From positions 544,001-608,000 of the forward strand of contig NZ_CP102589.1 of assembly GCF_032818155.1 (NCBI RefSeq): 64,000 nucleotides of DNA. Direction: 5' to 3'. Source of the stretch: Niallia taxi (GTDB lineage Bacteria > Bacillota > Bacilli > Bacillales > Cytobacillaceae). The translations under genes were made by a program, and so were the position numbers. A model generated the notes under the pieces. It was not told the DNA's origin, searched no databases, and worked only from the letters and a program-made list of their open reading frames with translations. This document shows, in pieces, positions 45,169 to 54,666 of the stretch (position 1 is its first letter; the number at the start of each line of letters is the position of its first letter).

Positions 45169-45927
45169 ATGCATAAATTAGAAATCAAAAACAGCAGCAA
45201 AATATTCAGGAAAAACAATAAGGATTTCTATGCATTAAAGGATACAAGTCTGCAAATAAAGGAAGGAAGCTTTGTCAGCATTATCGGTCCGAGTGGTTGC
45301 GGCAAATCAACATTGTTCAATATTATTGCTGGCTTAATCAAGCCTTCTACTGGGGAGGTTCTCCTTGATGGCAAGGATATTGTCGGAAGGAATGGTTATG
45401 TTGGTTATATGCTGCAAAAGGATCTACTCCTTCCTTGGAGGACTATAATGCATAATGTCATTTTAGGTCTGGAAATAAAGGGGATTTCTAAAAAGGAAGC
45501 GATAAGTCAAGCAGCACCTCTTCTGGAAAGATACGGATTGGGCGGTTTCGAAAATCATTATCCTGATGAATTATCTGGCGGAATGAGGCAAAGGGCCGCG
45601 TTGCTCAGAACATTGCTGTATGACCAAGACATTATCCTGCTCGATGAACCATTTGGAGCACTTGACGCGCAAACAAGATTATTGATGCAAGAATGGCTTC
45701 TGCAAATATGGGTGGATTTCAAGAAAACCATCCTATTTATTACACATGACATAGATGAAGCAATTTTCCTATCTGATGATATATATATTTTAACTCAGAG
45801 ACCTGGAACTATTAAGGAGAAGGTTACTGTTCCCCTAGCAAGGCCAAGAAATGAGCAAACATTATTAAGTACTGAATTTATTGAATTAAAAGAGCATGTT
45901 TTAAAACAACTGAAAACAGAGGAGTAA
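45169..45927 (+). CDS. NMT1-type ABC importer ATPase (SsuB/TauB-like)
   Basis: 252 residues from ATG at 45169, which AAAAGGAGGG precedes at 6 nt; TTG at 45163 overlaps that site. Walker A GPSGCGKST is near 42, signature LSGGMRQR near 136 and Walker B IILLDEPFGALDAQTR near 156, with THDIDEA near 192. This is the nitrate/sulfonate/taurine class. It acts with the permease and binding protein encoded downstream. Substrate is not clear; no riboswitch or S-box precedes it. Confidence 0.88.
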   Translation: MHKLEIKNSSKIFRKNNKDFYALKDTSLQIKEGSFVSIIGPSGCGKSTLFNIIAGLIKPSTGEVLLDGKDIVGRNGYVGYMLQKDLLLPWRTIMHNVILGLEIKGISKKEAISQAAPLLERYGLGGFENHYPDELSGGMRQRAALLRTLLYDQDIILLDEPFGALDAQTRLLMQEWLLQIWVDFKKTILFITHDIDEAIFLSDDIYILTQRPGTIKEKVTVPLARPRNEQTLLSTEFIELKEHVLKQLKTEE

Positions 45928-45935
45928 AGGGAAAG

Positions 45936-46766
45936 GTGGAATCGACGTTGGCACAGCTCAATCAAAATCCCTTTCCGTATATTGAAGATGAGGAAGCAGC
46001 AGCAAAAAGGAGATCGCGCATCACACTATACGGGCAGTGGACACTTGGAATACTGTTAATACTGCTGTGGGAACTATTCGCAAGATGGAAAATAATTGAC
46101 TCCTATTATTGGAGCAGTCCTTCAACTATTTGGAAAACTGCCTATACAGCATTCACAGAAGGAACTTTGCTGGAGGATCTTCTTTATACGAGCGGATCAA
46201 CAGTACTTGGCTTTATACTTGGGACCTTTATTGGAGCATTGCTTGGTTTGTCCTTTTGGTGGTCTTATTATTACTCAAGAATTTCCGAGCCTTATTTAAT
46301 TGCTTTTAATGCCATTCCAAAGCTGGCACTGGCACCAGTTCTCGTTATTCTGTTTGGAATAGGCTTCAGTTCAAAGGTTGTGCTTGCCTTTATGATGACA
46401 GTCATTGTCACCGCATTGGCAGCGTACAGCGGCGTAAAGGCCGTTGATAAGGATTTAGAAAAGCTTATGTATTCACTTGGTGCAAAGCGCTGGCATGTAT
46501 TTACAAAGGTTGTCATTCCGACAAGCATGCCGTGGATTGTCAGTTCATTGAAAATAAATATCGCACTTGCCCTTGCAGGCACAATTGTCGGCGAATTTAT
46601 CAGCTCTAGGCAAGGGATAGGAAGAATGATTCTTTACGCAGGTCAAATCATGAATATTAATCTTGTCTGGGTAGGAGTTGTTGTATTGTCCTTGCTGTCG
46701 ATTCTTATGTACTTTGCAACAGTTTGGATTGAGAAGCTGCTGTTAAAGGGAAGAAGCGCTCCATAA
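45936..46766 (+). CDS. NMT1-type ABC importer permease (SsuC-like)
   Basis: 276 residues as a GTG start. TTG at 45948 with AAAGGTGG 8 nt upstream is equally likely. BPD_transp_1 permease with about six helices. The EAA loop is LMYSLGAKRWHVFTKVVIPTSMPW near 175-198 and an N-terminal cytoplasmic segment carries charged residues. It begins 8 bp after the ATPase gene. Confidence 0.87.
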   Translation: MESTLAQLNQNPFPYIEDEEAAAKRRSRITLYGQWTLGILLILLWELFARWKIIDSYYWSSPSTIWKTAYTAFTEGTLLEDLLYTSGSTVLGFILGTFIGALLGLSFWWSYYYSRISEPYLIAFNAIPKLALAPVLVILFGIGFSSKVVLAFMMTVIVTALAAYSGVKAVDKDLEKLMYSLGAKRWHVFTKVVIPTSMPWIVSSLKINIALALAGTIVGEFISSRQGIGRMILYAGQIMNINLVWVGVVVLSLLSILMYFATVWIEKLLLKGRSAP

Positions 46767-46936
46767 TGGTTAAAACAGAACAGAAATTTAGAATATAGAC
46801 AATGCTGGTTTCCATATATTTTAGCGATGACCATACGTTGATAGAACAATTATTTTGCTAACTTTTTTAGGATATGTATTCTTCTGGCGATACGGTATGG
46901 CTAATCGCAACTTAGAAGTACAAAGGGGGATTTAAG

Positions 46937-47956
46937 GTGCGGAAAGGCAAACTATTGCTTATTGCGATGTTAGGCATAATGCTGCTGTTGGCAGGCTGTG
47001 CTTCAAAGGATTCAAATGGGGGAACAAAGGATGGTTTAAAGAAAATTGTCATAGCTGAGCCTGTCCATTTGATTGGGTATTTGCCTCTTTATTTAGCCAT
47101 ACAGGAGGGGTATTTTGAGGAAGAGGGACTTGAAGTAGAAGTCATCACAGCTACAGGCGGAGCTCACGTTACATCTTTAGTAAGCGGTGATGCGTGGGGG
47201 AATATCGCTGGGCCGGATTCTAACCAGATGGCAAATCCGGGAAGCTCTGATCCAATTCAAGGGGTTGTGAATGTCGTTAACAGAGCAAATGTATATTTGA
47301 TGGGCAGTTCTGATGAAAAGGTAGACAGTACAAATGAAGCAGAGCTGGCAGCATATTTGGAGGGAAAAACAATTGCAGCAGGCCGTTATGGTGGAAGCCC
47401 AAATCTTTTGACAAGATGGCTGCTTCTTGAGCTCGGTTTGGATCCGGATAAGGACGTTAAGCTGGAGGAGCCAGCTGATGCAAGCGCAGTTGTTTCACTT
47501 GTTGAATCAGGCCAGGCCCATATTGCAAATGGTGGCGAACCGCAAATAACAGAAGGAATTAATAAAGGAGTTTGGAACGAACCCTTCTATAGCTTCCCGA
47601 GTTTAGGGGACTATCCTTATTCTGTTATAAGTGTCAAAAAATCCACAATAGAAAATGAACCAGAAGTGGTCGAGAGCTTTGTAAAGGCAATGCTTAAAGG
47701 ACTGAAGGCAGTCGATGAAAACCCTGATCTGGCAATGGAAGCATTGAAAAAAGAGTTTCCAACTACATCAGACGATAGCTTGAAGGCCTCTCTTGACCGT
47801 GCTTATGCAGATCAGCTATGGAGCAAGGATGGCTTCATCTCTGAGGAAGCATTGGCAAAGCCTATGGATGTTGTTGAGAAAACAGGTGTATATAAAGAAG
47901 GCTATAAATACGAAGAGCTTATTGATATGCAATTTGTGGAGAAATTATCTGAGTAG
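46937..47956 (+). CDS. NMT1/SsuA-type ABC substrate-binding lipoprotein
   Basis: 339 residues, GTG start with AAAGGGGG upstream. Lipobox LLAGC with Cys21, then an NMT1 type II binding domain: LPLYLAIQEGYFEEEGLEVEV near 50-70 and a TATGGAHVTSLVSGDAWGNIAG region near 75-95. Relatives bind sulfonates, nitrate, riboflavin or thiamine pyrimidines. The 170-bp gap to the permease gene is unusually long for this operon type. Substrate unknown. Confidence 0.85.
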   Translation: MRKGKLLLIAMLGIMLLLAGCASKDSNGGTKDGLKKIVIAEPVHLIGYLPLYLAIQEGYFEEEGLEVEVITATGGAHVTSLVSGDAWGNIAGPDSNQMANPGSSDPIQGVVNVVNRANVYLMGSSDEKVDSTNEAELAAYLEGKTIAAGRYGGSPNLLTRWLLLELGLDPDKDVKLEEPADASAVVSLVESGQAHIANGGEPQITEGINKGVWNEPFYSFPSLGDYPYSVISVKKSTIENEPEVVESFVKAMLKGLKAVDENPDLAMEALKKEFPTTSDDSLKASLDRAYADQLWSKDGFISEEALAKPMDVVEKTGVYKEGYKYEELIDMQFVEKLSE

Positions 47957-47975
47957 CCATTTATACGACAGAGCT

Positions 47976-48009
47976 TAAGCCAGGTCTTTTCATAGACCAG
48001 GCTTTTTTG
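47976..48009 (+). terminator. Terminator of the NMT1-type importer
   Basis: GCCAGGTCT / AGACCAGGC stem followed by six T. Confidence 0.8.
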
Positions 48010-48024
48010 TTTGAAATTCTAAAT

Positions 48025-48038
48025 TAAAAGCGCTTTCA
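48025..48038. promoter_or_regulatory. cre site upstream of the ChbG-like gene
   Basis: TAAAAGCGCTTTCA; its complement TGAAAGCGCTTTTA fits the CcpA site with one mismatch. It suggests catabolite repression of the deacetylase. Confidence 0.65.
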
Positions 48039-48110
48039 TTATTGCTGTTTTTATGCAAAAATAGATAACGAAAGTGTGCAAAATAATATATCGGGCAAAG
48101 GAGAACTAGA

Positions 48111-48815
48111 ATGATAAAATTACTTGTTAATGCGGATGATTTTGGCTTTTCCAGAGGAGTTAATTACGGGGTTCTCGATACTCACTTAAACGGTATTGTT
48201 AATTCTGCAACAATGATGATGAATGCAGAAGGAACAGAGCATGCACTTGAGATTGCTAAGTCGACGCCTACTTTAAAGGTAGGGGTTCATCTTGTTCTCA
48301 CATTTGGTAAGCCACTAACGAGTGCACCAAGTCTCATAGGTGAAGAAGGCTTTTTCAAAAAACAAAAAGATGTATATGGACATCCTGAAGAAATTTCTCT
48401 TGAGGATTTAGAGCAGGAATGGACTGCTCAAATAGAAAAATTTTTGGCTTCGGGACTGAAACCGGCCCATTTGGACAGCCATCACCATGTTCATGGAATT
48501 AAAGAGTTCTATCCTGTCATCAAAAGGCTGTCAGAAAAATATAATCTTCCCGTCCGCATTGCTGGTCCCCATTTTACAGATGTAAAAACAGTTACCGATA
48601 TCTTAATGGTTGACTTTTTTGGTGAGGGAGTGACAGAAGACTATTTTGATAAGCTGCAAGAAAGCGTGGAGGACGGCAAGACGGTGGAAGTAATGACACA
48701 TCCTGCCTATTTGGATGCAAGACTAAAGGATGGCACCTCATATTATCAAGAAAGATTGGAAGAGACAAGAATTTTGTCAGAAATAACATTGCCGGAAAAC
48801 GTTAAGCTGCTTTGA
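48111..48815 (+). CDS. YdjC/ChbG-family carbohydrate deacetylase
   Basis: 234 residues. Metal ligands are visible in NADDFGFSRGVN at 6-17 (Asp-Asp) and in HLDSHHHVHG near 120-129, with MTHPAY near 197. Family members remove an N-acetyl group from chitobiose-type disaccharides so that PTS products can be cleaved. No chitobiose PTS is adjacent, but GH4 and cellobiose-type PTS genes occur elsewhere in the window. The cre site in front fits a sugar catabolic role. Confidence 0.87.
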   Translation: MIKLLVNADDFGFSRGVNYGVLDTHLNGIVNSATMMMNAEGTEHALEIAKSTPTLKVGVHLVLTFGKPLTSAPSLIGEEGFFKKQKDVYGHPEEISLEDLEQEWTAQIEKFLASGLKPAHLDSHHHVHGIKEFYPVIKRLSEKYNLPVRIAGPHFTDVKTVTDILMVDFFGEGVTEDYFDKLQESVEDGKTVEVMTHPAYLDARLKDGTSYYQERLEETRILSEITLPENVKLL

Positions 48816-48828
48816 AATGAAAGACAGA

Positions 48829-48858
48829 AATGGGCCTTGTCTTTAGCCCATTTTTTTT
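48829..48858 (+). terminator. Terminator of the ChbG-like gene
   Basis: AATGGGC / GCCCATT stem followed by eight T. Confidence 0.8.
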
Positions 48859-48987
48859 CATGGTTTCATTTGGTCAATTATCTTTTGAATATTTCTGAAA
48901 TTATTGTGTTGTTGTACATAACCTAATTTATATAGAATAGTAGAAAAGCTACAAAAAAACATTCCAACGGAAGAAGGGAGCAGGTCC

Positions 48988-50229
48988 ATGCCTAATCAGC
49001 CATCGAATCCTTTCCGGCGGGAGATGTACGATTCTCTTGAAAGTTTTGTAGACCATGTCAGTGAATTGCTCGGATGCCCGATTACACTTGAGGATACACA
49101 TCATCGTGTTCTAGTTTACAGCAGCCATAATGAGGAGACAGATCCTGTCAGAATTTCTACGATTATAAGCAGAAGAGTCCCGGAAAAGGTAATAAACCGC
49201 TTGTGGAAGGATGGAGTTATCCCAAGTCTTCTTCAAAGTAAAAAGCCAATCAGAATTGAGGGGAAGCAAGAGATAGGTCTTGGAAGCAGAGTGGCAGTTT
49301 CCATTTGGAGAGCAGATGAAGTAATTGGCTATATTTGGGCAATTGAACTGCATCAAGCGCTGACAGCTAGCCAAATGGATATATTAGAGAATGCAGCAGC
49401 AGTAGGAAAACATCTTTTATCCCGTTTTGCAAAGGCGAAGCGACCATCAACAAGTGTCGATCAAGAATTTTTTTGGAAGCTTCTTACAGGTCATGTGAAT
49501 AAGCAAGAGGCAGAAGAAAAGCTGATGGAAATAAATCAAACTGCCCTCAATAACTATACAATTATGGTTTTTACCTTTAAGGAAATTATCACGAAGGAAA
49601 TGGAAAAACAAATTATTTATTTGCTGAAAGTAATGGATAATGTCAAAATCTCACTTTATACGATGGATGACCATGAATTAATATTGCTGGCAAGTGCAAT
49701 AAACAAACAAGACAGCCCTGCTGCTGTTTTTAAGCAATTCATTCGGAATTTTCCAAGCAGCTTAGCGGAAAAGTTTCAAATAACAGATGTTTATGGAGGA
49801 TATGGCAGCATCTATACTGATTTAAGGGATGTAGAAAAGTGCTTAAAGGAAGCAAAGAAGGTAATAGAGGTTAAAGCGAAATTTCCAGGTGAGGCACAAG
49901 CTTTTTCTGCGTATCAAGATTTAGGAATCTATCAGTTCATGGATGTGTTATTAGAAAAACGAATACAGGATGGCTTTGAAAATATTGCGATTCAGAAATT
50001 AAGGAAATATGATAACAGTCATAATACAGAGCTGCTGTTAACGTTGGAGGCCTTTTTGGATGAGAGTGAAAGCATGCAAAAAACGGCTTTAAAGCTTCAT
50101 ATACATACGAATACATTAACATATCGACTAAAGCGAATTACAGAGATTATGGAGGTTGACCTTTCTGTTCCCTCCCAGAAATTCATGCTTTATCTCGACT
50201 TGAAATTACTGCGCTGGCATCAGAAATAA
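48988..50229 (+). CDS. adeR: PucR-family activator of alanine dehydrogenase
   Basis: 413 residues. A GAF-like sensor region (about 10-145) is followed by a GGDEF-like CdaR middle domain (about 165-300) and a C-terminal PucR helix-turn-helix at about 350-405 (MQKTALKLHIHTNTLTYRLKRI). The next gene is ald, the arrangement of B. subtilis adeR-ald, where AdeR activates ald in response to alanine. Identity rests on family plus synteny. Confidence 0.87.
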   Translation: MPNQPSNPFRREMYDSLESFVDHVSELLGCPITLEDTHHRVLVYSSHNEETDPVRISTIISRRVPEKVINRLWKDGVIPSLLQSKKPIRIEGKQEIGLGSRVAVSIWRADEVIGYIWAIELHQALTASQMDILENAAAVGKHLLSRFAKAKRPSTSVDQEFFWKLLTGHVNKQEAEEKLMEINQTALNNYTIMVFTFKEIITKEMEKQIIYLLKVMDNVKISLYTMDDHELILLASAINKQDSPAAVFKQFIRNFPSSLAEKFQITDVYGGYGSIYTDLRDVEKCLKEAKKVIEVKAKFPGEAQAFSAYQDLGIYQFMDVLLEKRIQDGFENIAIQKLRKYDNSHNTELLLTLEAFLDESESMQKTALKLHIHTNTLTYRLKRITEIMEVDLSVPSQKFMLYLDLKLLRWHQK

Positions 50230-50244
50230 GCTGCTGAAGTAAGT

Positions 50245-50262
50245 TTTGTGAATTTTCACAAA
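50245..50262. promoter_or_regulatory. Inverted repeat upstream of ald
   Basis: TTTGTGAA-TT-TTCACAAA, perfect eight-base arms with a 2-bp centre. The arms equal a Rex half-site but the spacing is 2 bp shorter than Rex operators. AdeR is another candidate reader. Confidence 0.5.
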
Positions 50263-50376
50263 GGCGCTGATTTACTTTTATCTTTTTTACCAAAGAATAA
50301 TTTCGCAATTCGTCCTATTATAATTATAAGATATCTAACAATTTAAGTAAGGAATTCTAACAAGGGGTGGATTGTA

Positions 50377-51513
50377 TTGATTATTGGTATTCCGAAAGAG
50401 ATAAAAAACAATGAAAACAGAGTTGCGATTACACCTTCTGGCGTCGCTTACTTGCTAAATGGCGGGCATGAAGTTCTAGTTGAAACAAATGCTGGTTCAG
50501 GCAGTGGTTTTACAGATAGTGAATATGCTGCTTCTGGAGCGAAAATAATGGATACTGCAGCAGAGGTCTGGAATTCTGCAGACATGATTATGAAGGTAAA
50601 GGAACCACTTCAATCAGAATACGGCTACTTCCGCAAAGGCTTAATCTTGTTTACTTATCTTCACTTAGCAGCTGAAAAGGAATTGGCAGCAGCCTTAACG
50701 GAAAAGGGTGTTACTGGCATTGCTTATGAGACAATTGAAGTGAATGGAAAACTGCCGCTGTTAACTCCAATGAGTGAGGTTGCAGGCAGAATGGCAGTTC
50801 AGATTGGTGCACAATTTCTTGAACAGCCTCATGGAGGAAAAGGGATTTTGCTGGCAGGAGTTCCTGGAGTAAAGCGTGGCAATGTGACAATCATTGGCGG
50901 TGGTATTGTTGGCGCAAATGCTGCTAAACTTGCAGTTGGTCTTGGTGCAAATGTAACATTACTAGATTTAAATCCAGAAAGATTAAGAGAGCTTGATAAT
51001 CAATTCGGGTCAAGCCTAAATACAGTTATTTCAAATCCTGCTAATATTGAAGCGGCAGTAGCGGAGTCAGATTTAGTAATTGGTGCTGTCCTTATTCCTG
51101 GTGCTAAAGCACCGAAGCTTGTGACAGAGGAAATGGTTAAAAAGATGGCTCCAGGTTCTGTGATTGTTGATGTGGCAATCGACCAAGGCGGTATCTTTGA
51201 GACAGTTGATCATATTACTACACATGATAATCCGACATATGTGAAGCATGGGGTAGTTCACTATGCTGTTGCAAATATGCCTGGGGCGGTGCCGAGAACT
51301 TCTACGATTGCCCTGACAAATGTAACCGTGCCATATGCATTGCAGATTGCCAACAAAGGTGCAGTCGAGGCCATCCAAAACAACTATGCGATAAAGCAAG
51401 GTGTAAATACCTTTAATGGACATATAACATACGCTCCTGTAGCTAAGGATTTAGGGCTTGAATATGTCCCGGTTCAAGAAGTAATTAATTCGATTCCTAC
51501 TACTGCAGTATAA
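50377..51513 (+). CDS. ald: Alanine dehydrogenase
   Basis: 378 residues, usual length. [18 protein letters not shown] opens the protein and contains the substrate-binding Arg15. A Lys in MKVKEP near 75, the active-site His near 96 (YLHLA) and the NAD-binding Rossmann [15 protein letters not shown] near 172 follow. It deaminates L-alanine to pyruvate with NAD and feeds on alanine during sporulation or growth on peptides. TTG start with AGGGGTGG upstream. Preceded by its activator gene. Confidence 0.95.
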   Translation: MIIGIPKEIKNNENRVAITPSGVAYLLNGGHEVLVETNAGSGSGFTDSEYAASGAKIMDTAAEVWNSADMIMKVKEPLQSEYGYFRKGLILFTYLHLAAEKELAAALTEKGVTGIAYETIEVNGKLPLLTPMSEVAGRMAVQIGAQFLEQPHGGKGILLAGVPGVKRGNVTIIGGGIVGANAAKLAVGLGANVTLLDLNPERLRELDNQFGSSLNTVISNPANIEAAVAESDLVIGAVLIPGAKAPKLVTEEMVKKMAPGSVIVDVAIDQGGIFETVDHITTHDNPTYVKHGVVHYAVANMPGAVPRTSTIALTNVTVPYALQIANKGAVEAIQNNYAIKQGVNTFNGHITYAPVAKDLGLEYVPVQEVINSIPTTAV

Positions 51514-51520
51514 CGATATT

Positions 51521-51557
51521 AAAAGCCGTACTTCCTAGAAGAGGAGGTACGGCTTTT
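51521..51557 (+). terminator. Terminator of ald
   Basis: AAAAGCCGTACTTCCT / GAGGTACGGCTTTTT stem with a T tail. Confidence 0.88.
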
Positions 51558-51714
51558 TGTGGATTCTGCTAACAAGATTATAAATTTTTTCCAGAAAAAT
51601 GAAACTTCTATTAGGCGAGTTTCGTATAACAATATGGATAGATATGCTGAGGGTATAAAGATAAAGAGATAACAAGAGCGAAGATTTAAAAGATAAAAAA
51701 GAGAGGAGTATAAC

Positions 51715-52656
51715 ATGTCACAGTATGCATTAGAAGTGAGAAATTTCACAAAGAAAATTAAAAGCAAAACAATCGTGGACAAGGTAAGTTTTGCGGTGGA
51801 AAAAGGGGAAATTTTTGGACTGCTTGGCCCTAACGGTGCTGGGAAAACAACGATTATAAGAATGATAGTCAGCTTGATTAACAGAACAGAAGGAGAGGTT
51901 GTCATAAATGGGCATAACCTCGATACTTCTTTTGCAGATGCGATGAGCAGCCTCGGGGCTATTGTGGAAAACCCAGAATTCTATAAATACATGAGTGGTT
52001 ACAAGAATTTACGCCATTATGCAAGAATGGCAAAAAATGAGATTTCGGAGGAGAGAATCGCAGAAGTAGTTAAGCTTGTAAAGCTAGAAAATGCTATTCA
52101 TCAAAAGGTAAGGACATATTCACTTGGGATGAGGCAGAGGCTAGGTGTTGCGCAAGCACTTCTGCATAATCCTGCTATCTTAATCCTTGATGAGCCGACA
52201 AACGGACTAGATCCACAAGGGATACGAGAATTCCGTGATTATCTTCACGAGCTGGCAGCAACGGGAATATCTGTGCTTGTTTCATCTCATTTGCTTTCAG
52301 AAATGCAGCTTATGTGCCATCGCTTTGCGATCATTGAAAAGGGTAAGCTTATTCACATCTCTTCCATGGATGAGACAGTTGCAGAGGGAGTAGATGAGCA
52401 AAGAGAGGTAGCCTTTGAGATGGATGATGCTTCTAGTGCGCTAGAAACACTGAAAAGTGGCGCAGTGGCTTTTGAGGAGGTTTCGCTAAAAGAGGATATG
52501 CTTACAGTAAAACTGTCGAAGTCTTCCATTCCAGCTGTGAACAAACTATTTGTGGAAAAAGGATTATCTGTGTACGGAATTAGTGCAGCGAAAGCGACAT
52601 TAGAGGACAGATTCCTTGAACTCACGAATAAAAAAGGAGAGGAAGCAAAACGATGA
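51715..52656 (+). CDS. ABC exporter ATPase (BcrA/YxlF-type)
   Basis: 313 residues. Walker A GPNGAGKTT is near 40, the signature is a BcrA-like SLGMRQRLG near 140, Walker B LILDEPTNGLDPQG near 157 and the switch SSHLLSE near 194. A roughly 90-residue C-terminal extension is typical of bacitracin/lantibiotic-type exporters. It overlaps the permease gene by 4 bp. Relatives give immunity to cell-wall peptides, but no bacteriocin or two-component genes are nearby. Confidence 0.88.
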   Translation: MSQYALEVRNFTKKIKSKTIVDKVSFAVEKGEIFGLLGPNGAGKTTIIRMIVSLINRTEGEVVINGHNLDTSFADAMSSLGAIVENPEFYKYMSGYKNLRHYARMAKNEISEERIAEVVKLVKLENAIHQKVRTYSLGMRQRLGVAQALLHNPAILILDEPTNGLDPQGIREFRDYLHELAATGISVLVSSHLLSEMQLMCHRFAIIEKGKLIHISSMDETVAEGVDEQREVAFEMDDASSALETLKSGAVAFEEVSLKEDMLTVKLSKSSIPAVNKLFVEKGLSVYGISAAKATLEDRFLELTNKKGEEAKR

Positions 52657-53636
52657 TCGGGTTAATTCAGAATGAACTGATAAAAATATTTGAAAAGAAG
52701 ATGAGCTGGATTTTTGCTATTATTCTTATACTTGGTCTTATAGGAAGTGCTGTGCTTGAGATGAAAATCAGCGATCAGCAAAAGGATGATGATTGGAAGG
52801 TACAGGTTCAATCAGAAATTGACAAGCTGGAGAAGAAGATGGAAAAAGCTCCGAGCTATAATGATTTCAAAGAGGATGAATATCCGTCAGAGGAGACGAA
52901 GGAGGATATTCAATCTCAAATTGATGGTTTTAATGGAAATCTGAAGGATAATGTAAATCCATATACGACAAGCTGGTCTTATTTAGGTGATTTTGGAATT
53001 GCGATGAAGTCTCTTATCACATTGTTTGTAGTAATTGTTTGTGCGGGAAATATCTCGTCTGAGTTTTCCGATGGGACAATTAAACAGCTGTTAATTCGCC
53101 CGCATAGAAGATGGGCAATCTTGCTTTCAAAATACGTTGCAATAGTCATTTATTCAGTGTTTCTACTTGCTGTGCTCGCTTTAGCTGGGTACTTAGTGGG
53201 TATTGCCTTCTTCGGTACAGCAGGGTTTAATGATAACATTTATGCCTATAATTCTGCTTTTAATCCAGAGGTTGTTAGCGGTGGTGTTTACTTTTTACAG
53301 AACCTGGCTTACTATTTACCTGGTTTAATTCTTATCCTGACATTGGCGTTTATGCTGTCTACTCTCTTTAAGAATCAAGCAATTGCAGTTGGAATTGGTA
53401 TTTTTGTACTGTTCTTTTCTTCAACGGTTGGCTCTATAATTGTAGGGCTTTCGGAAAAATATGCGTGGACAAAGGCGTTAATTTTCCCGCACTTGGATCA
53501 GACTGTTTTTATAATGGATGATAAAATATTAACTAATATTACAATGCCGATATCATTGGGTATTCTTGGAGTCTATTATATTATCTTTATGTTCATCACA
53601 TTTTTCTTTTTCCAAAAAAGAGATATCAGCATTTGA
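52653..53636 (+). CDS. ABC-2 type exporter permease
   Basis: 327 residues. One N-terminal helix, then an extracytoplasmic charged stretch (about 40-110) with Lys/Glu-rich coiled-coil character, then five helices. The IISSEFSDGTIKQLLIRPHRRWAIL motif near 140-165 is the ABC-2 cytoplasmic coupling element. It partners the ATPase encoded upstream. It is the last gene before the repeat array, the first hairpin of which serves as its terminator. Confidence 0.85.
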   Translation: MIGLIQNELIKIFEKKMSWIFAIILILGLIGSAVLEMKISDQQKDDDWKVQVQSEIDKLEKKMEKAPSYNDFKEDEYPSEETKEDIQSQIDGFNGNLKDNVNPYTTSWSYLGDFGIAMKSLITLFVVIVCAGNISSEFSDGTIKQLLIRPHRRWAILLSKYVAIVIYSVFLLAVLALAGYLVGIAFFGTAGFNDNIYAYNSAFNPEVVSGGVYFLQNLAYYLPGLILILTLAFMLSTLFKNQAIAVGIGIFVLFFSSTVGSIIVGLSEKYAWTKALIFPHLDQTVFIMDDKILTNITMPISLGILGVYYIIFMFITFFFFQKRDISI

Positions 53637-53644
53637 TTTTATGG

Positions 53645-53674
53645 AAAACCGGAGAGGGTTGCTCTCCGGTTTTA
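53645..53674 (+). terminator. First of five identical terminator hairpins
   Basis: CCGGAGAG / CTCTCCGG with a five-base loop and trailing TTTTAG, 9 bp after the ABC-2 permease stop. Copies recur at 53899, 54145, 54395 and 54640. Confidence 0.85.
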
Positions 53675-54639
53675 GTTTGCAGTTAAACACTTATCACTAA
53701 TAGCAAGTGGGGATATTAATTTCCGCTGCAGGGGTTCGCTTTCCACGGGGCGAGCGGTGAGCCGCATCGGCGCTAAAGCGCCTGCTGGGTCTCACCTGTC
53801 TCGCAAATCCCGTAGGAGACTCGCCCCTTCCGCTCCAATCCATATCCGTTTTTAATGTTGAAAGAATTATTAAGATATTCTTGTTTTACAAGCTGAAACC
53901 GGAGAGGGTTGCTCTCCGGTTTTAGTTTGCAGTTAAACACTTATTTATAGCAAGTGGGTATATTAATTTCCGCTGCAGGGGTTCGCTTTCCACGGGGCGA
54001 GCGGTGAGCCGCATCGGCGCTAAAGCGCCTGCTGGGTCTCACCTGTCTCGCAAATCCCGTAGGAGACTCGCTCCTTCGCTCCAATCCATATCCATTTTTA
54101 ATGTTGATAGAATTAATAAGATATTCTTGTTTTACAAGCTGAAACCGGAGAGGGTTGCTCTCCGGTTTTAGTTTGCAGTTAAACACTTATCACTAATAGC
54201 AAGTGGGGATATTAATTTCCGCTGCAGGGGTTCGCTTTCCACGGGGCGAGCGGCGAGCCGCATCGGCGCTAAAGCGCCTGCTGGGTCTCACCTGTCTCGC
54301 TAATCCCGTAGGAGACTCGCCCCTTCCGCTCCAATCCATATCCGTTTTTAATGTTGAAAGAATTATTAAGATATTCTTGTTTTACAAGCCGATACTGGAG
54401 AGGGTTGCTCTCCGGTTTTAGTTTGCAGTTAAACACTTATTTATAGCAAGGGGGATATTAATTTCCGCTGCAGGGGTTCGTTTTCCACGGGGCGAGCGGT
54501 GAGCCGCATCGGCGCTAAAGCGCCTGCTGGGTCTCACCTGTCTCGCAAATCCCGTAGGAGACTCGCTCCTTCGCTCCAATCCATATCCGTTTTTAATGTT
54601 GATAGAATTAATAAGATATTCTTGTTTTACAAGCCGATA
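53649..54639. repeat. Tandem array of four 245-250-bp units, each with a hairpin and a palindromic repeat
   Basis: Units at 53649-53898, 53899-54144, 54145-54394 and 54395-54639 (250, 246, 250 and 245 bp). Each starts with the hairpin CCGGAGAG-GGTTG-CTCTCCGG plus T-run, then a conserved spacer, then a GC-rich palindromic element with a GGCGC-TAAA-GCGCC core. Units 1 and 3 share one set of variants (TTATCACTAATAGC, GCCCCTTCC, GAAAGAATTATT); units 2 and 4 share another (TTATTTATAGC, GCTCCTTCG, GATAGAATTAAT). The array is therefore a duplicated dimer. ORFs inside it are by-products of repetition. Confidence 0.9.
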
Positions 54640-54666
54640 CTGGAGAGGGTTGCTCTCCGGTTTTTT
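54640..54666 (+). terminator. Fifth copy of the array hairpin
   Basis: CTGGAGAG / CTCTCCGG with one T-G pair and six T. It abuts the stop codon of the convergent C-S lyase gene. Confidence 0.75.

Noticed and set aside
53649..54666. CRISPR-like array
   Set aside because: Units are about 248 bp, contiguous and without unique spacers, and no cas genes are present.
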